From Rubrivivax sp. (GTDB taxonomy: Bacteria > Pseudomonadota > Gammaproteobacteria > Burkholderiales > Burkholderiaceae_C), in the NCBI GenBank assembly GCA_016790425.1, contig JAEUPF010000127.1, positions 1 through 37,087 of the forward strand: a stretch of DNA of 37,087 bases, read 5' to 3'. Shown piece after piece: positions 1-8,176 of this stretch. The notes beneath the pieces were generated by a model. The model saw only the letters and a list, made by a program, of their open reading frames with translations. It was not told the origin of the DNA and did not search any database. Made by a program: the position numbers and the translations under genes. Positions within the stretch are counted from its first letter, which is position 1. The number at the start of each line of letters is the position of its first letter.

Positions 1-14
1 CGCTTGGCGCCGCA

Positions 15-171
15 GGGCACTCGAATGCCCCCTTTACCTCGCTGAGGCGACCACCCGGTGGCCTCGGCACCGCACCGGCACTGTTGTCGGCGATCGAGAG
101 TGCCACCGGCGGTGCCGATCGGGCCGGCGGGGTGCCCTGCGCAGCGAAGTAAAGGAGGCATTCGGGCGCCC
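15..171. repeat. Long imperfect palindrome, probable dispersed repeat element
   Basis: Bases 22-37 and 149-164 are inverted copies with one mismatch. The similarity extends outward and inward to 15-44 against 142-171, about 26 of 30 positions. A second inner pair, 65-82 against 99-117, is also inverted, so the whole stretch folds around a centre near base 90. Both strands read a similar short peptide through the arms (QRxKGGIRxPxxA), as expected for an inverted duplication. A minus-strand frame from an ATG at 200 stays open to the window edge, but its composition does not resemble a known protein. No transposase is nearby. I infer a MITE-like or REP-like dispersed repeat; a chance GC-rich hairpin is less likely given the arm length. 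Confidence 0.55.
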
Positions 172-255
172 AGCGACGCTGGGCGGCCGAAAGAGGACAT
201 GAGCGGAGCAGGGCAACCCGCCGGCCCGATCTCGCCACCACCCTTCAGACGCCGC

Positions 256-291
256 CTTTCGGCTCGACTCGATCTTTCGGCTCGACTCAAT
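256..291. repeat. Two-copy 18-bp tandem duplication
   Basis: The 18-base unit at 256-273 is repeated at 274-291 with one difference. The second copy runs into the last codons and the stop codon of the aldo/keto reductase gene (stop at 287-289, minus strand). It is probably a small slippage duplication at the 3' end of that gene. No function can be assigned. Confidence 0.6.
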
Positions 292-1276
292 CGGCCAGCG
301 CAGCCGTCACGGCGTCGATGCGTGCCAGCACTTCGGGCGTCAGGCGCTCGACGAGGGCCATCGCACCGAGGTTGCTGGCCAGTTGCTCGCGGCTCGAAGC
401 GCCGGTGATGACGGTGCTGACGTGCTCGTTGCGCGCCGCCCAGGCGACGGCCAGTTGCGCCAGCGTGCCGCCCAGCTCGGCGGCGATCGGCTCCAGCCTG
501 GCCACGGCAGCGTTGCGCGCGGCATCGGTGAGGTTGCCGCGCATGAAGGCCATGTTGTCCATCGCGCCGCGGCTGCCGGCGGGGATGCCGGCGCGGTACT
601 TGCCCGTCAAGAGGCCACTGGCCAGCGGGCTCCACGTCGTGAGGCCGAGGCCGATCTCGCCGTACAGCGGCGCGTACTCCACTTCGACGCGCTTGCGGTG
701 GAACAGGTGGTACTGCGGCTGTTCCATCAGCGGCTTGTGCCAGCCATGCCGGTCGGCCAGCTGCCAGGCGGTGCGGATCGCCTCGGCCGGCCATTCGCTG
801 GTGCCCCAGTACAGCGCCTTGCCGGCGACGATGATGTCGTTCATCGCGCGCGCCGCTTCTTCCACCGGCGTCGTCGGGTCGGGGCGGTGGCAGTAGACGA
901 GGTCCACGTGCTCCAGGCCCAGGCGCTTCAGGCTGCCGTCGATGGCCTGCATCAGGTACTTGCGGTTCAGCGTGTCGCGGCGGTTGACGGCCCGCTCGGC
1001 CGGCACGCTGCGATCGATGCCCCAGAAGAACTTCGTCGAGACGATGTAGTTCAGGCGCGGCCAGCCGAGCTGGCGCAGCGCCGCGCCCATGATCTCCTCG
1101 CTCTTGCCGAGCGCGTAGGCCTCGGCGTTGTCGAAGAAGTTGACGCCGGCGTCGAAGGCCGCGGCCAGCATCTCGGCGGCGAGCTTGGCGTCGACCTGGT
1201 TGTGGTACGTGATCCACGAGCCGAGCGACAGCGCGCTCACGCGCAGGCCGCTCTTGCCGAGGTGGCGGTATTGCAT
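287..1276 (-). CDS. Aldo/keto reductase, potassium-channel beta-subunit-like family
   Basis: The product is 329 aa, normal for the family. It should be a cytosolic TIM-barrel NADPH-dependent reductase of carbonyl compounds. The catalytic tetrad is visible as D49 and Y54 in FFDNAEAY, K82 in STKFFWG and H130 in LVYCHRPDP. The opening [14 protein letters not shown] and the FWGIDR segment point to the Kv-beta/YghZ-type branch rather than the AKR1 branch. The start is ATG at 1276, without a strong ribosome-binding site. It is the last gene of the minus-strand run that holds the aminopropyltransferase and the FAD lipoprotein, 132 bases after the latter. It could therefore be cotranscribed, and might reduce an aldehyde made by amine oxidation, but that link is inference. 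The substrate cannot be read from sequence. Confidence 0.9.
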   Translation of the reverse strand: MQYRHLGKSGLRVSALSLGSWITYHNQVDAKLAAEMLAAAFDAGVNFFDNAEAYALGKSEEIMGAALRQLGWPRLNYIVSTKFFWGIDRSVPAERAVNRRDTLNRKYLMQAIDGSLKRLGLEHVDLVYCHRPDPTTPVEEAARAMNDIIVAGKALYWGTSEWPAEAIRTAWQLADRHGWHKPLMEQPQYHLFHRKRVEVEYAPLYGEIGLGLTTWSPLASGLLTGKYRAGIPAGSRGAMDNMAFMRGNLTDAARNAAVARLEPIAAELGGTLAQLAVAWAARNEHVSTVITGASSREQLASNLGAMALVERLTPEVLARIDAVTAALAD

Positions 1277-1340
1277 GGCTGGGTTCTGTTGCAGTGGGGT
1301 GTGTGCCCGAGGGTACCGCAGCGCCTCGCCGCGAGCGCTC

Positions 1341-1373
1341 GCCCCTGCTGTCTTCCGCGAGCGGGGCAGGGGC
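1341..1373. repeat. 8-bp inverted repeat in the gap between two genes
   Basis: Bases 1341-1348 and 1366-1373 are perfect inverted copies (GCCCCTGC and GCAGGGGC) separated by 17 bases. They lie between the FAD lipoprotein gene and the aldo/keto reductase gene. No T-tract follows in the direction of transcription, so a classical intrinsic terminator is not supported. It could be a weak attenuator or chance pairing in GC-rich DNA. Nothing else is seen in 1277-1408. Confidence 0.25.
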
Positions 1374-1408
1374 TGACGCGGATGCGGCCGCTTCGGAAGG
1401 CTCGTGGC

Positions 1409-3163
1409 CTACACGCGCCAGGGCAGCAGCGGCGGCAGCGCGGCTTCGCACCCGGCAGTGAAGGCTTCCTCGAAGACCGAGTAGCCGGCGAGGTCGGCGT
1501 GGGCGAAGCGCAGCCGCCCGTTGGCCGCGCGCAGCGCAGCGAGCGCGGCATGGCGCTGCAGGCCCGGGCGCGGCACCGCCATCGCGTGGCCGTAGCGCGC
1601 GAGGTCGATGCGCTGCACGCGCCAGCGCAGCTCGCGGTGCGCGGTCTCGATCTCGCCCAGCACCCGTTCGGCCCAGGGCCGCGGGTCGTCGGCGAGCAGC
1701 GCGCCGCGTTCGCCGGCACCCAGCGCGTGGTACGCGGTCAGCACCGGCTGCTCGCCCGGGCCGGGCACCGGGCTCAGCCGCTGGTGCGTGGCGTCGACGT
1801 AGCCGAGGCCGCGGCCGCCGTGGATCACGTTGTCCCACGCCGGCGGCGCGCCTTGCACGTTGTCGAACAGCGGCCGCTCGAGCAGCAAGTTGGCCACGAG
1901 CCAGGGCGCGGTCGTCACCGCCTCGCCGGCGGCGCGCAACGCCGAGGCGAGCGCGGCCGAGGCCGGCTGCACGACGTGCCGTGCCACCTGCAGCGGCAAT
2001 GCGACGACGACGGTGCCGGCTTCCCACGCCCGCGGCTGCTGCAGCGCCTCGTCGAACGCGAGCACCGTGACGCGGTGGCGTTCCTCGCGCACGGCGAGCA
2101 CGGTGTGCGCGGTGTGCAGGCGGCGGCCGCCGCCTTGGCCGGGCCGGGCCTCGCCAAGCGGCGCGGCCAGGCGCCGCGTCAGCCAGGCATTGCCCTCGGG
2201 CCACGTGAACACCGCTTCGCGTGCCGAGCCGGCGCCGCTCTCGGGCGCCTCGCCGTCGCCCGGCGCAGCGAAGCCGTGCCGGCTGGCGAAGTAGTGCACG
2301 CCGGCCCAGGCCGAGACTGTGGCGATGCCGGCGCCGTAGTCGTCGCGGCAGCAGTAGTCGAGGTAGGTCGTCAGCACCGGGTCGGTGATGGCGTTGGCGG
2401 CGAGCCAGCGCGCGAAGGTCGTCGCGTCCAGTGCGGCCAGCTCGGCCGTCCAGCGCGAGCGGTGCGCCGGCAGCGCGAAGGCCGGGCCGCCGCGGTTCGG
2501 GCCGGCGCCGCCGCCCGGCCGCTGCAGCGCCGAGACCCGCGCGGCGAAGCGGCGGTACTGCGCCAGCCTTGCCGAGCCCGCTTCGGCCGGCGGCAGCAGC
2601 CCTTCGATCCAGCGGCCTTCGAAGAAGAGGCGCTCCTGCGGGCTGTGGCACAGGTGCCGCTCGTCGGGGCGAACGCGGCCGGCGGCGTCGGTGTGCAGCA
2701 GGCCGATCTCGTGCAGCCACTCGGCCACCTCGTGCGCCTGCGCGCCGGGCAGCGGCAGGTAATGCGCGCCCAGCGGGCAGGCGGTGCCGCCGAGCGCATG
2801 CGCGCGGGCGTTGCCGCCGGCGCTGTCCTCCAGTTCGAGCACCTGCACGTCGTCGATGCCGCGGCGGGTGAAGGCGCGCGCGGCCGCGAGGCCGGCGACG
2901 CCGCCGCCGAGCACCAGCACCGCCGCGCGCTGCGCCGCCCCCGGCACAGGCCAGGCGCGGCCGACGAGGGCATCGCGCCAGGCAGCGTCGCGCAGCCGGT
3001 GCCCGCGCGGGTGCGCCGCGCCGCCGACCCAGCGCAGTTCGATGTCGCGCCCGGGCGCCGGCCGGTGCGGCCCGTTCGCCTCAGGCGGCCGGCGTCCGCA
3101 CGCCAGCAGCGCGGCGCTGCTGCCCGCTGCCGCCGCCGTCGCCAGCAGCGTCCTGCGCTTCAT
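1409..3163 (-). CDS. Tat-exported FAD-dependent amine-oxidase-like lipoprotein
   Basis: The product is 584 aa. The N-terminus MKRRTLLATA carries a twin-arginine motif and is followed by a hydrophobic Ala-rich stretch and a lipobox ALLAC (C22), so export by Tat and lipid anchoring are expected. An FAD-binding Rossmann motif GGGVAG lies at residues 86-91, followed by an acidic strand end (LELEDSAGGNA). The C-terminal segment around GRLRFAHADLAGYS resembles the second FAD-contact region of flavin amine oxidases. The family oxidises amines or related substrates. Folding with a cofactor before export fits the Tat route. It follows the membrane aminopropyltransferase gene by 60 bases in the same direction, so a polyamine-type substrate is a reasonable inference. 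Phytoene-desaturase-like or other amine-oxidase-fold activity is also possible. Confidence 0.8.
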   Translation of the reverse strand: MKRRTLLATAAAAGSSAALLACGRRPPEANGPHRPAPGRDIELRWVGGAAHPRGHRLRDAAWRDALVGRAWPVPGAAQRAAVLVLGGGVAGLAAARAFTRRGIDDVQVLELEDSAGGNARAHALGGTACPLGAHYLPLPGAQAHEVAEWLHEIGLLHTDAAGRVRPDERHLCHSPQERLFFEGRWIEGLLPPAEAGSARLAQYRRFAARVSALQRPGGGAGPNRGGPAFALPAHRSRWTAELAALDATTFARWLAANAITDPVLTTYLDYCCRDDYGAGIATVSAWAGVHYFASRHGFAAPGDGEAPESGAGSAREAVFTWPEGNAWLTRRLAAPLGEARPGQGGGRRLHTAHTVLAVREERHRVTVLAFDEALQQPRAWEAGTVVVALPLQVARHVVQPASAALASALRAAGEAVTTAPWLVANLLLERPLFDNVQGAPPAWDNVIHGGRGLGYVDATHQRLSPVPGPGEQPVLTAYHALGAGERGALLADDPRPWAERVLGEIETAHRELRWRVQRIDLARYGHAMAVPRPGLQRHAALAALRAANGRLRFAHADLAGYSVFEEAFTAGCEAALPPLLPWRV

Positions 3164-3223
3164 CGCCGCGGCACCGTCGGCATCGGCCTCAGCCGGGCGC
3201 GGCGCCGGCGTCTGCGGCGCTGC

Positions 3224-4849
3224 TCACCGCACCTTCCCCCACTCTTCCTCGAACGTGCTCACCAGCACCTGGTTCGAAAGGCGATTGGGCTCGGCGGCCA
3301 CGCGCGCCATGTCCGGCGGGAACTGCAGCAGCGCCGGCATGCCTTCGACGGTGAGGAAACGCAGGCCCGGCGGCAGCGCGCGCACGCCGGGCCACGGGCG
3401 GCGGCCTGCAAGCACGAAGCCCCATTCGCCGAAGCTGGGCACGAGCGCGTGGTAGGGCCAGGTCGCGAAGCCCACTGCCTCGAGCGTGGCGACGACGGTC
3501 CAGAAGCTGCGCCGCGCCACCAGCGGCGAGGTGGTCTGCACGACGATCCAGCCGCCGGCGGCGAGCACGCCGTCGGCGCGCTGGTAGAAGCTTGTCGTGT
3601 ACAGCTTGCCGAGCGCGTAGTTGCTCGGGTCGGGGAAGTCGGCGATGACGATGTCGAACGGCGCCGCGTTGCCGGCGGCGATGGCGCGCGCGTGCTGTTC
3701 GAGCCAGCCGAACGCGTCGGCGTTGACGACGCGCACCTTGGGGTTCGTCAGCGCGTGCCCGTTCAGCTCGGCCAGCAGTTCGTGGCGCGCGAAGAGCCGG
3801 GTGATGTGCGGGTCGAGGTCGACCAGCGTCACCTGCTCGACGCCGGCGTGGCGCAGCACCTCGCGCACCGCCAGGCCGTCGCCGCCGCCCAGCACCAGCA
3901 CGCGTTTCGGCGCGCCGTGCGCCGCCAGCGCCGGGTGCACCAAAGCCTCGTGGTAGCGGTATTCGTCGCGCGAGTGGAACTGCAGGTTGCCGTTGAGGAA
4001 GAGGCGGATGCTGCTCCCGCCGCCGGCCCCGCCGCCGCTGCGCGTGACGACGACGCGCTGGTACTCGCTGCTCTCGCGCAGGATGATGCCTTCGCCGTAG
4101 AACTGGTCCTCGGCCCAGGTGGTGAGGCGGGCCGCGCCGAGCATCGCCGCGGCGAGCACCGCCAGCACCATCGCGCAGGCGAGCGCGTGGGCTCGCCAGC
4201 GGCGCAGCTCGCCGCGAAAGAGCACCAGCGCCCACACCGCCACCGCGGCGTTGAGCAGCCCGAAGAAGACGCCGGTGCGCACGAGCCCCAGGTGCGGCAC
4301 GAAGACGAGCGGGAACGCCACCGCCACCACCAGCGCGCCGAGGTAGTCGAACGTCAGCACCTCGGAGACCAGCTCCTTCAGCGCGTAGCGCTGGCCGAAG
4401 TGGCGCTTGAGGATGCGCATCACGAGCGGGATCTCCAGCCCGACGAGCAGCCCGACGAGCAGCACGCAGCCGTACAGCAGCACGCGGAACGCCGGGCCGC
4501 CGCCGAAGCCCCATTCGTGCGGCATCAGGTTGTAGGCGGCGAAGAGCGCCGCCGGCATCAACCCGCCGACCAGCCCGACGAGCAGCTCGATGCGCAGGAA
4601 CTGCGCGACCAGTTGTCGCTCGACCAGGCGCGACAGCCATGAGCCCAGGCCCATCGCGAACAGATACGTGCCGATGACGGTGCTGAACTGCAGCACCGAG
4701 TCGCCCAGCAGGTAGCTGGCCAGCGCGCCTGCGGCCAGCTCGTAGACGAGGCCGCAGGCGGCGACGACGAAGACGCTGGCCAGCAGCGCCACCTCGGCCG
4801 GCGCGGGGCGCGGCCGGGCCGCGCTCGCGGCGGTGGTGGATGGCGTCAC
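3224..4849 (-). CDS. Membrane-embedded spermidine-synthase-like aminopropyltransferase
   Basis: The product is 541 aa, about twice the size of a soluble spermidine synthase. The first ~230 residues hold about seven hydrophobic helices. The C-terminal half is a spermidine-synthase fold with the nucleotide-binding motif LVLGGGDGLAVREVL near residue 320, an acidic strand end VDLDP, and the likely active-site loop IADFPDPSN near residue 400. Soluble relatives transfer the aminopropyl group of decarboxylated AdoMet to putrescine; here the acceptor is unknown. The start is GTG at 4849; no ATG lies closer to the first helix. It sits between the DUF350 gene and the FAD lipoprotein gene in one minus-strand run. 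No AdoMet decarboxylase gene is present in the window. The fold call is strong; the substrate is inference. Confidence 0.88.
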   Translation of the reverse strand: MTPSTTAASAARPRPAPAEVALLASVFVVAACGLVYELAAGALASYLLGDSVLQFSTVIGTYLFAMGLGSWLSRLVERQLVAQFLRIELLVGLVGGLMPAALFAAYNLMPHEWGFGGGPAFRVLLYGCVLLVGLLVGLEIPLVMRILKRHFGQRYALKELVSEVLTFDYLGALVVAVAFPLVFVPHLGLVRTGVFFGLLNAAVAVWALVLFRGELRRWRAHALACAMVLAVLAAAMLGAARLTTWAEDQFYGEGIILRESSEYQRVVVTRSGGGAGGGSSIRLFLNGNLQFHSRDEYRYHEALVHPALAAHGAPKRVLVLGGGDGLAVREVLRHAGVEQVTLVDLDPHITRLFARHELLAELNGHALTNPKVRVVNADAFGWLEQHARAIAAGNAAPFDIVIADFPDPSNYALGKLYTTSFYQRADGVLAAGGWIVVQTTSPLVARRSFWTVVATLEAVGFATWPYHALVPSFGEWGFVLAGRRPWPGVRALPPGLRFLTVEGMPALLQFPPDMARVAAEPNRLSNQVLVSTFEEEWGKVR

Positions 4850-4919
4850 GCGTGCGCCCCGTTCCCGTTCCCGTCCGCACGGCCGCGCGCTGCGCGGCCG
4901 GGCGCGGCAGGAAGCAACG

Positions 4920-5144
4920 TCAGCCGTGCACGGCCGCGGCGACGATGAGGCCGATGGCGATGCACATCGAGCCGAGGAGGATTGCCAGCGCCAGGTTCTT
5001 CTTCTCGACGATCTCGCCCCACAGGTCGTAGGGCGTGAGCTTGTCGATGATGACGAAGGCGATCCAGAACACCGCCACGCCGATCAGCGCGTACAGCAGC
5101 GAGCCGAAGAAGGCGCTCGGCTTCAGCCATTCCAGTCCGATCAC
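4920..5144 (-). CDS. DUF350 small membrane protein
   Basis: The product is 74 aa with two hydrophobic helices (about residues 13-33 and 50-72) joined by a charged loop containing DLWGEIVEKKN, which is characteristic of DUF350 (YjfL-like). Family members are small inner-membrane proteins of unknown biochemical role, and some carry several copies of the unit; this one has a single copy. The GTG start at 5144 is supported by an excellent ribosome-binding site AGGAGGT at 5157-5151, seven bases upstream. It lies between the DUF4178 gene and the aminopropyltransferase gene, 70 bases from the latter. DUF350 beside SPFH and DUF4178 genes suggests a shared membrane complex (inference). Confidence 0.88.
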   Translation of the reverse strand: MIGLEWLKPSAFFGSLLYALIGVAVFWIAFVIIDKLTPYDLWGEIVEKKNLALAILLGSMCIAIGLIVAAAVHG

Positions 5145-5225
5145 TTCAGCACCTCCTGGGCCGCTGCGGCCCTTGTGATGGGTTCACGTCGTCTCGCGCC
5201 GTCGTCATGCCGGTCGGGCCCTTGG

Positions 5226-6953
5226 CTACTTGTGCCCGCCGCCGCCGCCCCCGCTGCCCCAAGAGCCGCCGCCGGTGCGCCCGCTGCTGCCCGAGCTGCG
5301 CTGCGCCAGGCATTGCCGGTACTCGTTGCTGTTGGGACCGTACGACAGCTTCAGGTCGTCGCAGCGGTCGCCGCCGCTGCCGCACTCCGACAGCACGCTC
5401 AGCACGATCAGCAGCAGCACGACGACGATGATGACCTTGCCGAGGCCCATGCGCTTGCCCGAGCCGCTGAGCGGGGCCACGTCGCGCTGCATCGCGGCGC
5501 GCTCGCCGGCGGCGATGCCGAAGGCGTCGGCCACCTTGGCGGCCTCGATCACTGCGCCGGCCGACCACACGACCTCGCTGCCGCCGCGCTCGCCGGGCCG
5601 GCCCGCCTCGCTGCGCGTCTCCTCGCGCGACAGGCGCTTGCGGCTGTCGCCGCCGGTGCCCGTGTAGTCGGTGACACGGGCGCGCTCGCCGCGCAGCACG
5701 CGCCAGTAGAACTCGCCCTGGACCCAGGTGACCTTGGCGTCGTACGTGTACTTCTTCTGGTAGCCCGCGCCCTGGAACTGCGCCCGGTCGCCCTTGACCT
5801 GCGGCGCGCCGGTGACCGGGCGCACCCAGCTCCAGCCGTCCTCCTCGGAGTCGACGAGGAAGGCGAAGCCGAGCTCGCGGTTGTAGAGCAGGTACTCGCG
5901 CCAGAAGGTCTGCTCGTCGTCGCTGCCGGGCTCGGGGACGTCGCAGCGTTCCTGGTAGCCCACCACCTGCCAGGGCTTCGCTTCGCTGGTGCCCAGCGCC
6001 AGGCTGCCGGTCTTGCCGAGCGCGATCTGCGGCCCGAGGCCGCCCGCGGGGGTGTTGCTCTGCGTGTAGTGGGCCAGCTCGCCGCCGACGCCGGCCGAGA
6101 GATCGACGACCGCATTGCACTGGCCGCAGGTGATGCTCCGGGTGCTGGCGAGCTTGACCTCCAGCGGTGTGCCGCAGTTCGGGCATTGGACGCCGCGCGC
6201 GCCGAGCGTCTTCTCCTTCGGCTCGCTGGCCAAGCCGCTCATCGCCAGCGCCGACAGCAGCACCGGCCGGCCCGTGGACCAGCCGATGCGCCCGGGGTCG
6301 CTGGCGTCGAGCGTGCCCACCTCGTCGTCGCCGCGGCGCAGGTCGGCGACGAGGAAGTCGCCGTGCAGCTGCGGCGGCCGCGGCAGCTCGCCCTGCGCGG
6401 CGATGAGGTGCGCCTTCACCACCGAGGCCACGTCCCACGCGCGGCCCTCGACGGCGATGCGCTGGCCGGCGGTGAGCGTTTCCAGCGCCGGCACGCCGGC
6501 CGGCGGCTCAGGCGCGTCGAACGCCATCACGTAGGCGCCGTTGTCCTCCGAAAGCCAGCCGCTCTTGCCGGTGTCGAAAAGGGCGTGCCACTCGTTCCAG
6601 GTGCCGCCAAGAGCCGATCCGCCTATGCCGGGCGGCCCTTGCTCCGCGGGGGGCGGCGAAGGCGAAGCCGGCGCCAGGGGACCCCAGGAATAGCCGTACT
6701 GCAGGCGGCCGACGAGGGTGAACGCGCTGCCCTGGAACGAACCGCCCGCGCCCAGCTGCAGCGGCGAGTGGTCGTCGAACAGCTCGGCGCTGGTGCCGAT
6801 GCGCAGCAGGGCCTCGCCGTCGCGCACGAGCGTGCTGCGGCAGAAGCTGCACACGGCGCTGGCCGAAGCGGCCGAGGCGAACTCGACCGGCGCGCCGCAG
6901 TTCGGGCAGGCCGCCCGGTAGGCGCGCTGCGGGGATCCCGCTGTCGTGGCCAC
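5226..6953 (-). CDS. DUF4178 protein with two zinc ribbons and a C-terminal membrane anchor
   Basis: The product is 575 aa. A CxxC...CxxC zinc ribbon (C16, C19, C35, C38) opens the protein, and a second similar ribbon lies at about residues 256-281 (CPNCG and CGQCN). Each is followed by a beta-rich region with the look of DUF4178, so the protein reads as a duplicated ribbon-plus-DUF4178 unit. A single hydrophobic helix (about 505-522, VVVLLLIVLSVLSE) follows. The tail has two Cys in a short ordered patch and ends in a Gly/Ser-rich run with a final HK. The GTG start at 6953 fits the first ribbon. It lies between the SPFH gene (67-base gap) and DUF350 (81-base gap). Function is unknown; a membrane-anchored adaptor is inferred. 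Confidence 0.82.
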   Translation of the reverse strand: MATTAGSPQRAYRAACPNCGAPVEFASAASASAVCSFCRSTLVRDGEALLRIGTSAELFDDHSPLQLGAGGSFQGSAFTLVGRLQYGYSWGPLAPASPSPPPAEQGPPGIGGSALGGTWNEWHALFDTGKSGWLSEDNGAYVMAFDAPEPPAGVPALETLTAGQRIAVEGRAWDVASVVKAHLIAAQGELPRPPQLHGDFLVADLRRGDDEVGTLDASDPGRIGWSTGRPVLLSALAMSGLASEPKEKTLGARGVQCPNCGTPLEVKLASTRSITCGQCNAVVDLSAGVGGELAHYTQSNTPAGGLGPQIALGKTGSLALGTSEAKPWQVVGYQERCDVPEPGSDDEQTFWREYLLYNRELGFAFLVDSEEDGWSWVRPVTGAPQVKGDRAQFQGAGYQKKYTYDAKVTWVQGEFYWRVLRGERARVTDYTGTGGDSRKRLSREETRSEAGRPGERGGSEVVWSAGAVIEAAKVADAFGIAAGERAAMQRDVAPLSGSGKRMGLGKVIIVVVLLLIVLSVLSECGSGGDRCDDLKLSYGPNSNEYRQCLAQRSSGSSGRTGGGSWGSGGGGGGHK

Positions 6954-7020
6954 GCTCGCTTGCGCGGGTCTTGTTATCGCGGTGTTGGCTGGCGCTGGCG
7001 CAGCGGCTTGGCGCGTGCGG

Positions 7021-8088
7021 TCACACGAGTTTCTTCAGCAGCTCGGCCTTCTTGGCGCTGAATTCCTCGTCGGTGAGGATGCCCTTGGCCTTCAGCTCGC
7101 CCAGCTTCTCCAGCAGCGCCATCACGTCGTCGGCCTTGACGCCGCCGGCGGCGGCACCGGCGGCCTGCGCAGCCTGCGCCGCCGCTGCGGCCGCGCCGGC
7201 GCTGGCCCCTTGCAGCCCCTGGTTCAGCTGCTGCGCCATCACCTGCCCGAGCGCGACCCCGGCGCCCAGGCCCATCGCGTCGCCGACGACGCCGCCGCCA
7301 CCGCCTGCGGCGCCCTTGGCCATCTCGGGGATCGCCTGCGCCGTCTGGTACTGCATGAAGCGGCCCATGTCGCCGCCGACCATGCCCATGCCGATCTTCT
7401 GGTCGAGGACCTTCTGCAGCTCCTCGGGCAGGCTGACGCTTTGCAGCGTCACCTTGTCCAGCGCCAGGCCGAGCGCGGTGAACTCGGCCGCGGTGGCTTC
7501 CTGCAACTGTTTGGCGAACTCGACCTGGTTGGCCGCCAGGTCGAGGAACGGCACGCCGCTTTGCGCCACCGCGTCGCTGATGTGCTGCAGCATCAGGCCG
7601 CGCAACTGCCCGTCGAGGTCTTCGACGGTGTAGCGCTCGCGCGTGCCGCTCACCGCGGTGTGGAAGACCTTCGGGTCGGCGATGTGGTAGGCGTAGTTGC
7701 CGAAGGCGCGCAGCCGCACGGCGCCGAAGTCCTTGTCGCGGATGGTGACCGGCTGCGCCGTGCCCCAGCGGCGGTCGAGCTGCTGGCGGGTGCTGAAGAA
7801 GTACAGGTCGCTCTTGAACGGGCTCTGGAAGAGCTTGTCCCAGTTCTTCAGGTAAGTGAGGACGGGAATCGTCTGCGTCGTCAGCTTGTACATGCCGGGG
7901 CCGAAGACGTCGGCCAGCTTGCCCTCGTTGACGAACACCGCCATCTGGCTCTCGCGCACGGTGAGCGAGGCGCCGTACTGGATCTCGTTGCCGGCCATCG
8001 GGAAGCGCCACGCGAGCGTGCCGTCGCCGCTCTCGGTCCATTCGAGGATGTCGATGAACTGTTTCTTGATGAAGTCCATCAGCGCCAT
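7021..8088 (-). CDS. SPFH-domain (YdjI/'virion core'-type) protein with C-terminal SHOCT-like segment
   Basis: The product is 355 aa from the ATG at 8088. This start is chosen because AAGGAG lies nine bases upstream and the conserved opening MALMDFIKKQFIDILEW begins here; a longer frame upstream is non-coding in character. Residues ~20-230 form the SPFH/band-7-like domain, with no N-terminal membrane helix. An Ala/Gly/Gln-rich flexible region follows (about 245-315). The protein ends in LGELKAKGILTDEEFSAKK, the hallmark of a SHOCT oligomerisation tail. SPFH proteins assemble into membrane-associated rings or microdomain scaffolds. As first gene of the minus-strand run it probably drives expression of the DUF4178, DUF350, aminopropyltransferase and FAD genes. 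The scaffold role here is inference. Confidence 0.88.
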   Translation of the reverse strand: MALMDFIKKQFIDILEWTESGDGTLAWRFPMAGNEIQYGASLTVRESQMAVFVNEGKLADVFGPGMYKLTTQTIPVLTYLKNWDKLFQSPFKSDLYFFSTRQQLDRRWGTAQPVTIRDKDFGAVRLRAFGNYAYHIADPKVFHTAVSGTRERYTVEDLDGQLRGLMLQHISDAVAQSGVPFLDLAANQVEFAKQLQEATAAEFTALGLALDKVTLQSVSLPEELQKVLDQKIGMGMVGGDMGRFMQYQTAQAIPEMAKGAAGGGGGVVGDAMGLGAGVALGQVMAQQLNQGLQGASAGAAAAAAQAAQAAGAAAGGVKADDVMALLEKLGELKAKGILTDEEFSAKKAELLKKLV

Positions 8089-8137
8089 GTCGCCTTGCTC
8101 CTTCGGCCCTGCAACGGGGGTGCGCGGGGTGCGGCGA

Positions 8138-8143
8138 ATAATA
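8138..8143 (-). promoter_or_regulatory. Possible -10 element for the SPFH operon
   Basis: The hexamer TATTAT on the minus strand is the only AT-rich patch in the 88-base divergent gap between the SPFH gene (start 8088) and the UbiH-like gene (start 8177). It would give a 5' leader of about 45 bases. No convincing -35 is seen at the usual distance. The overlapping plus-strand reading TAATAC could equally serve the UbiH-like gene. Confidence 0.3.
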
Positions 8144-8176
8144 CGGCGCATGTGCAACGCGAAGGCGTGACCCGGC

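Noticed and set aside
383-4642. Very long plus-strand open frame of over 1400 codons, opposite the FAD and aminopropyltransferase genes
   Set aside because: It is antisense to genes with clear motifs, has His/Arg/Ala-biased composition without domains, and results from high GC at third positions. Similar frames at 6946-9855, 21143-24280 and 25236-28544 were rejected for the same reason.
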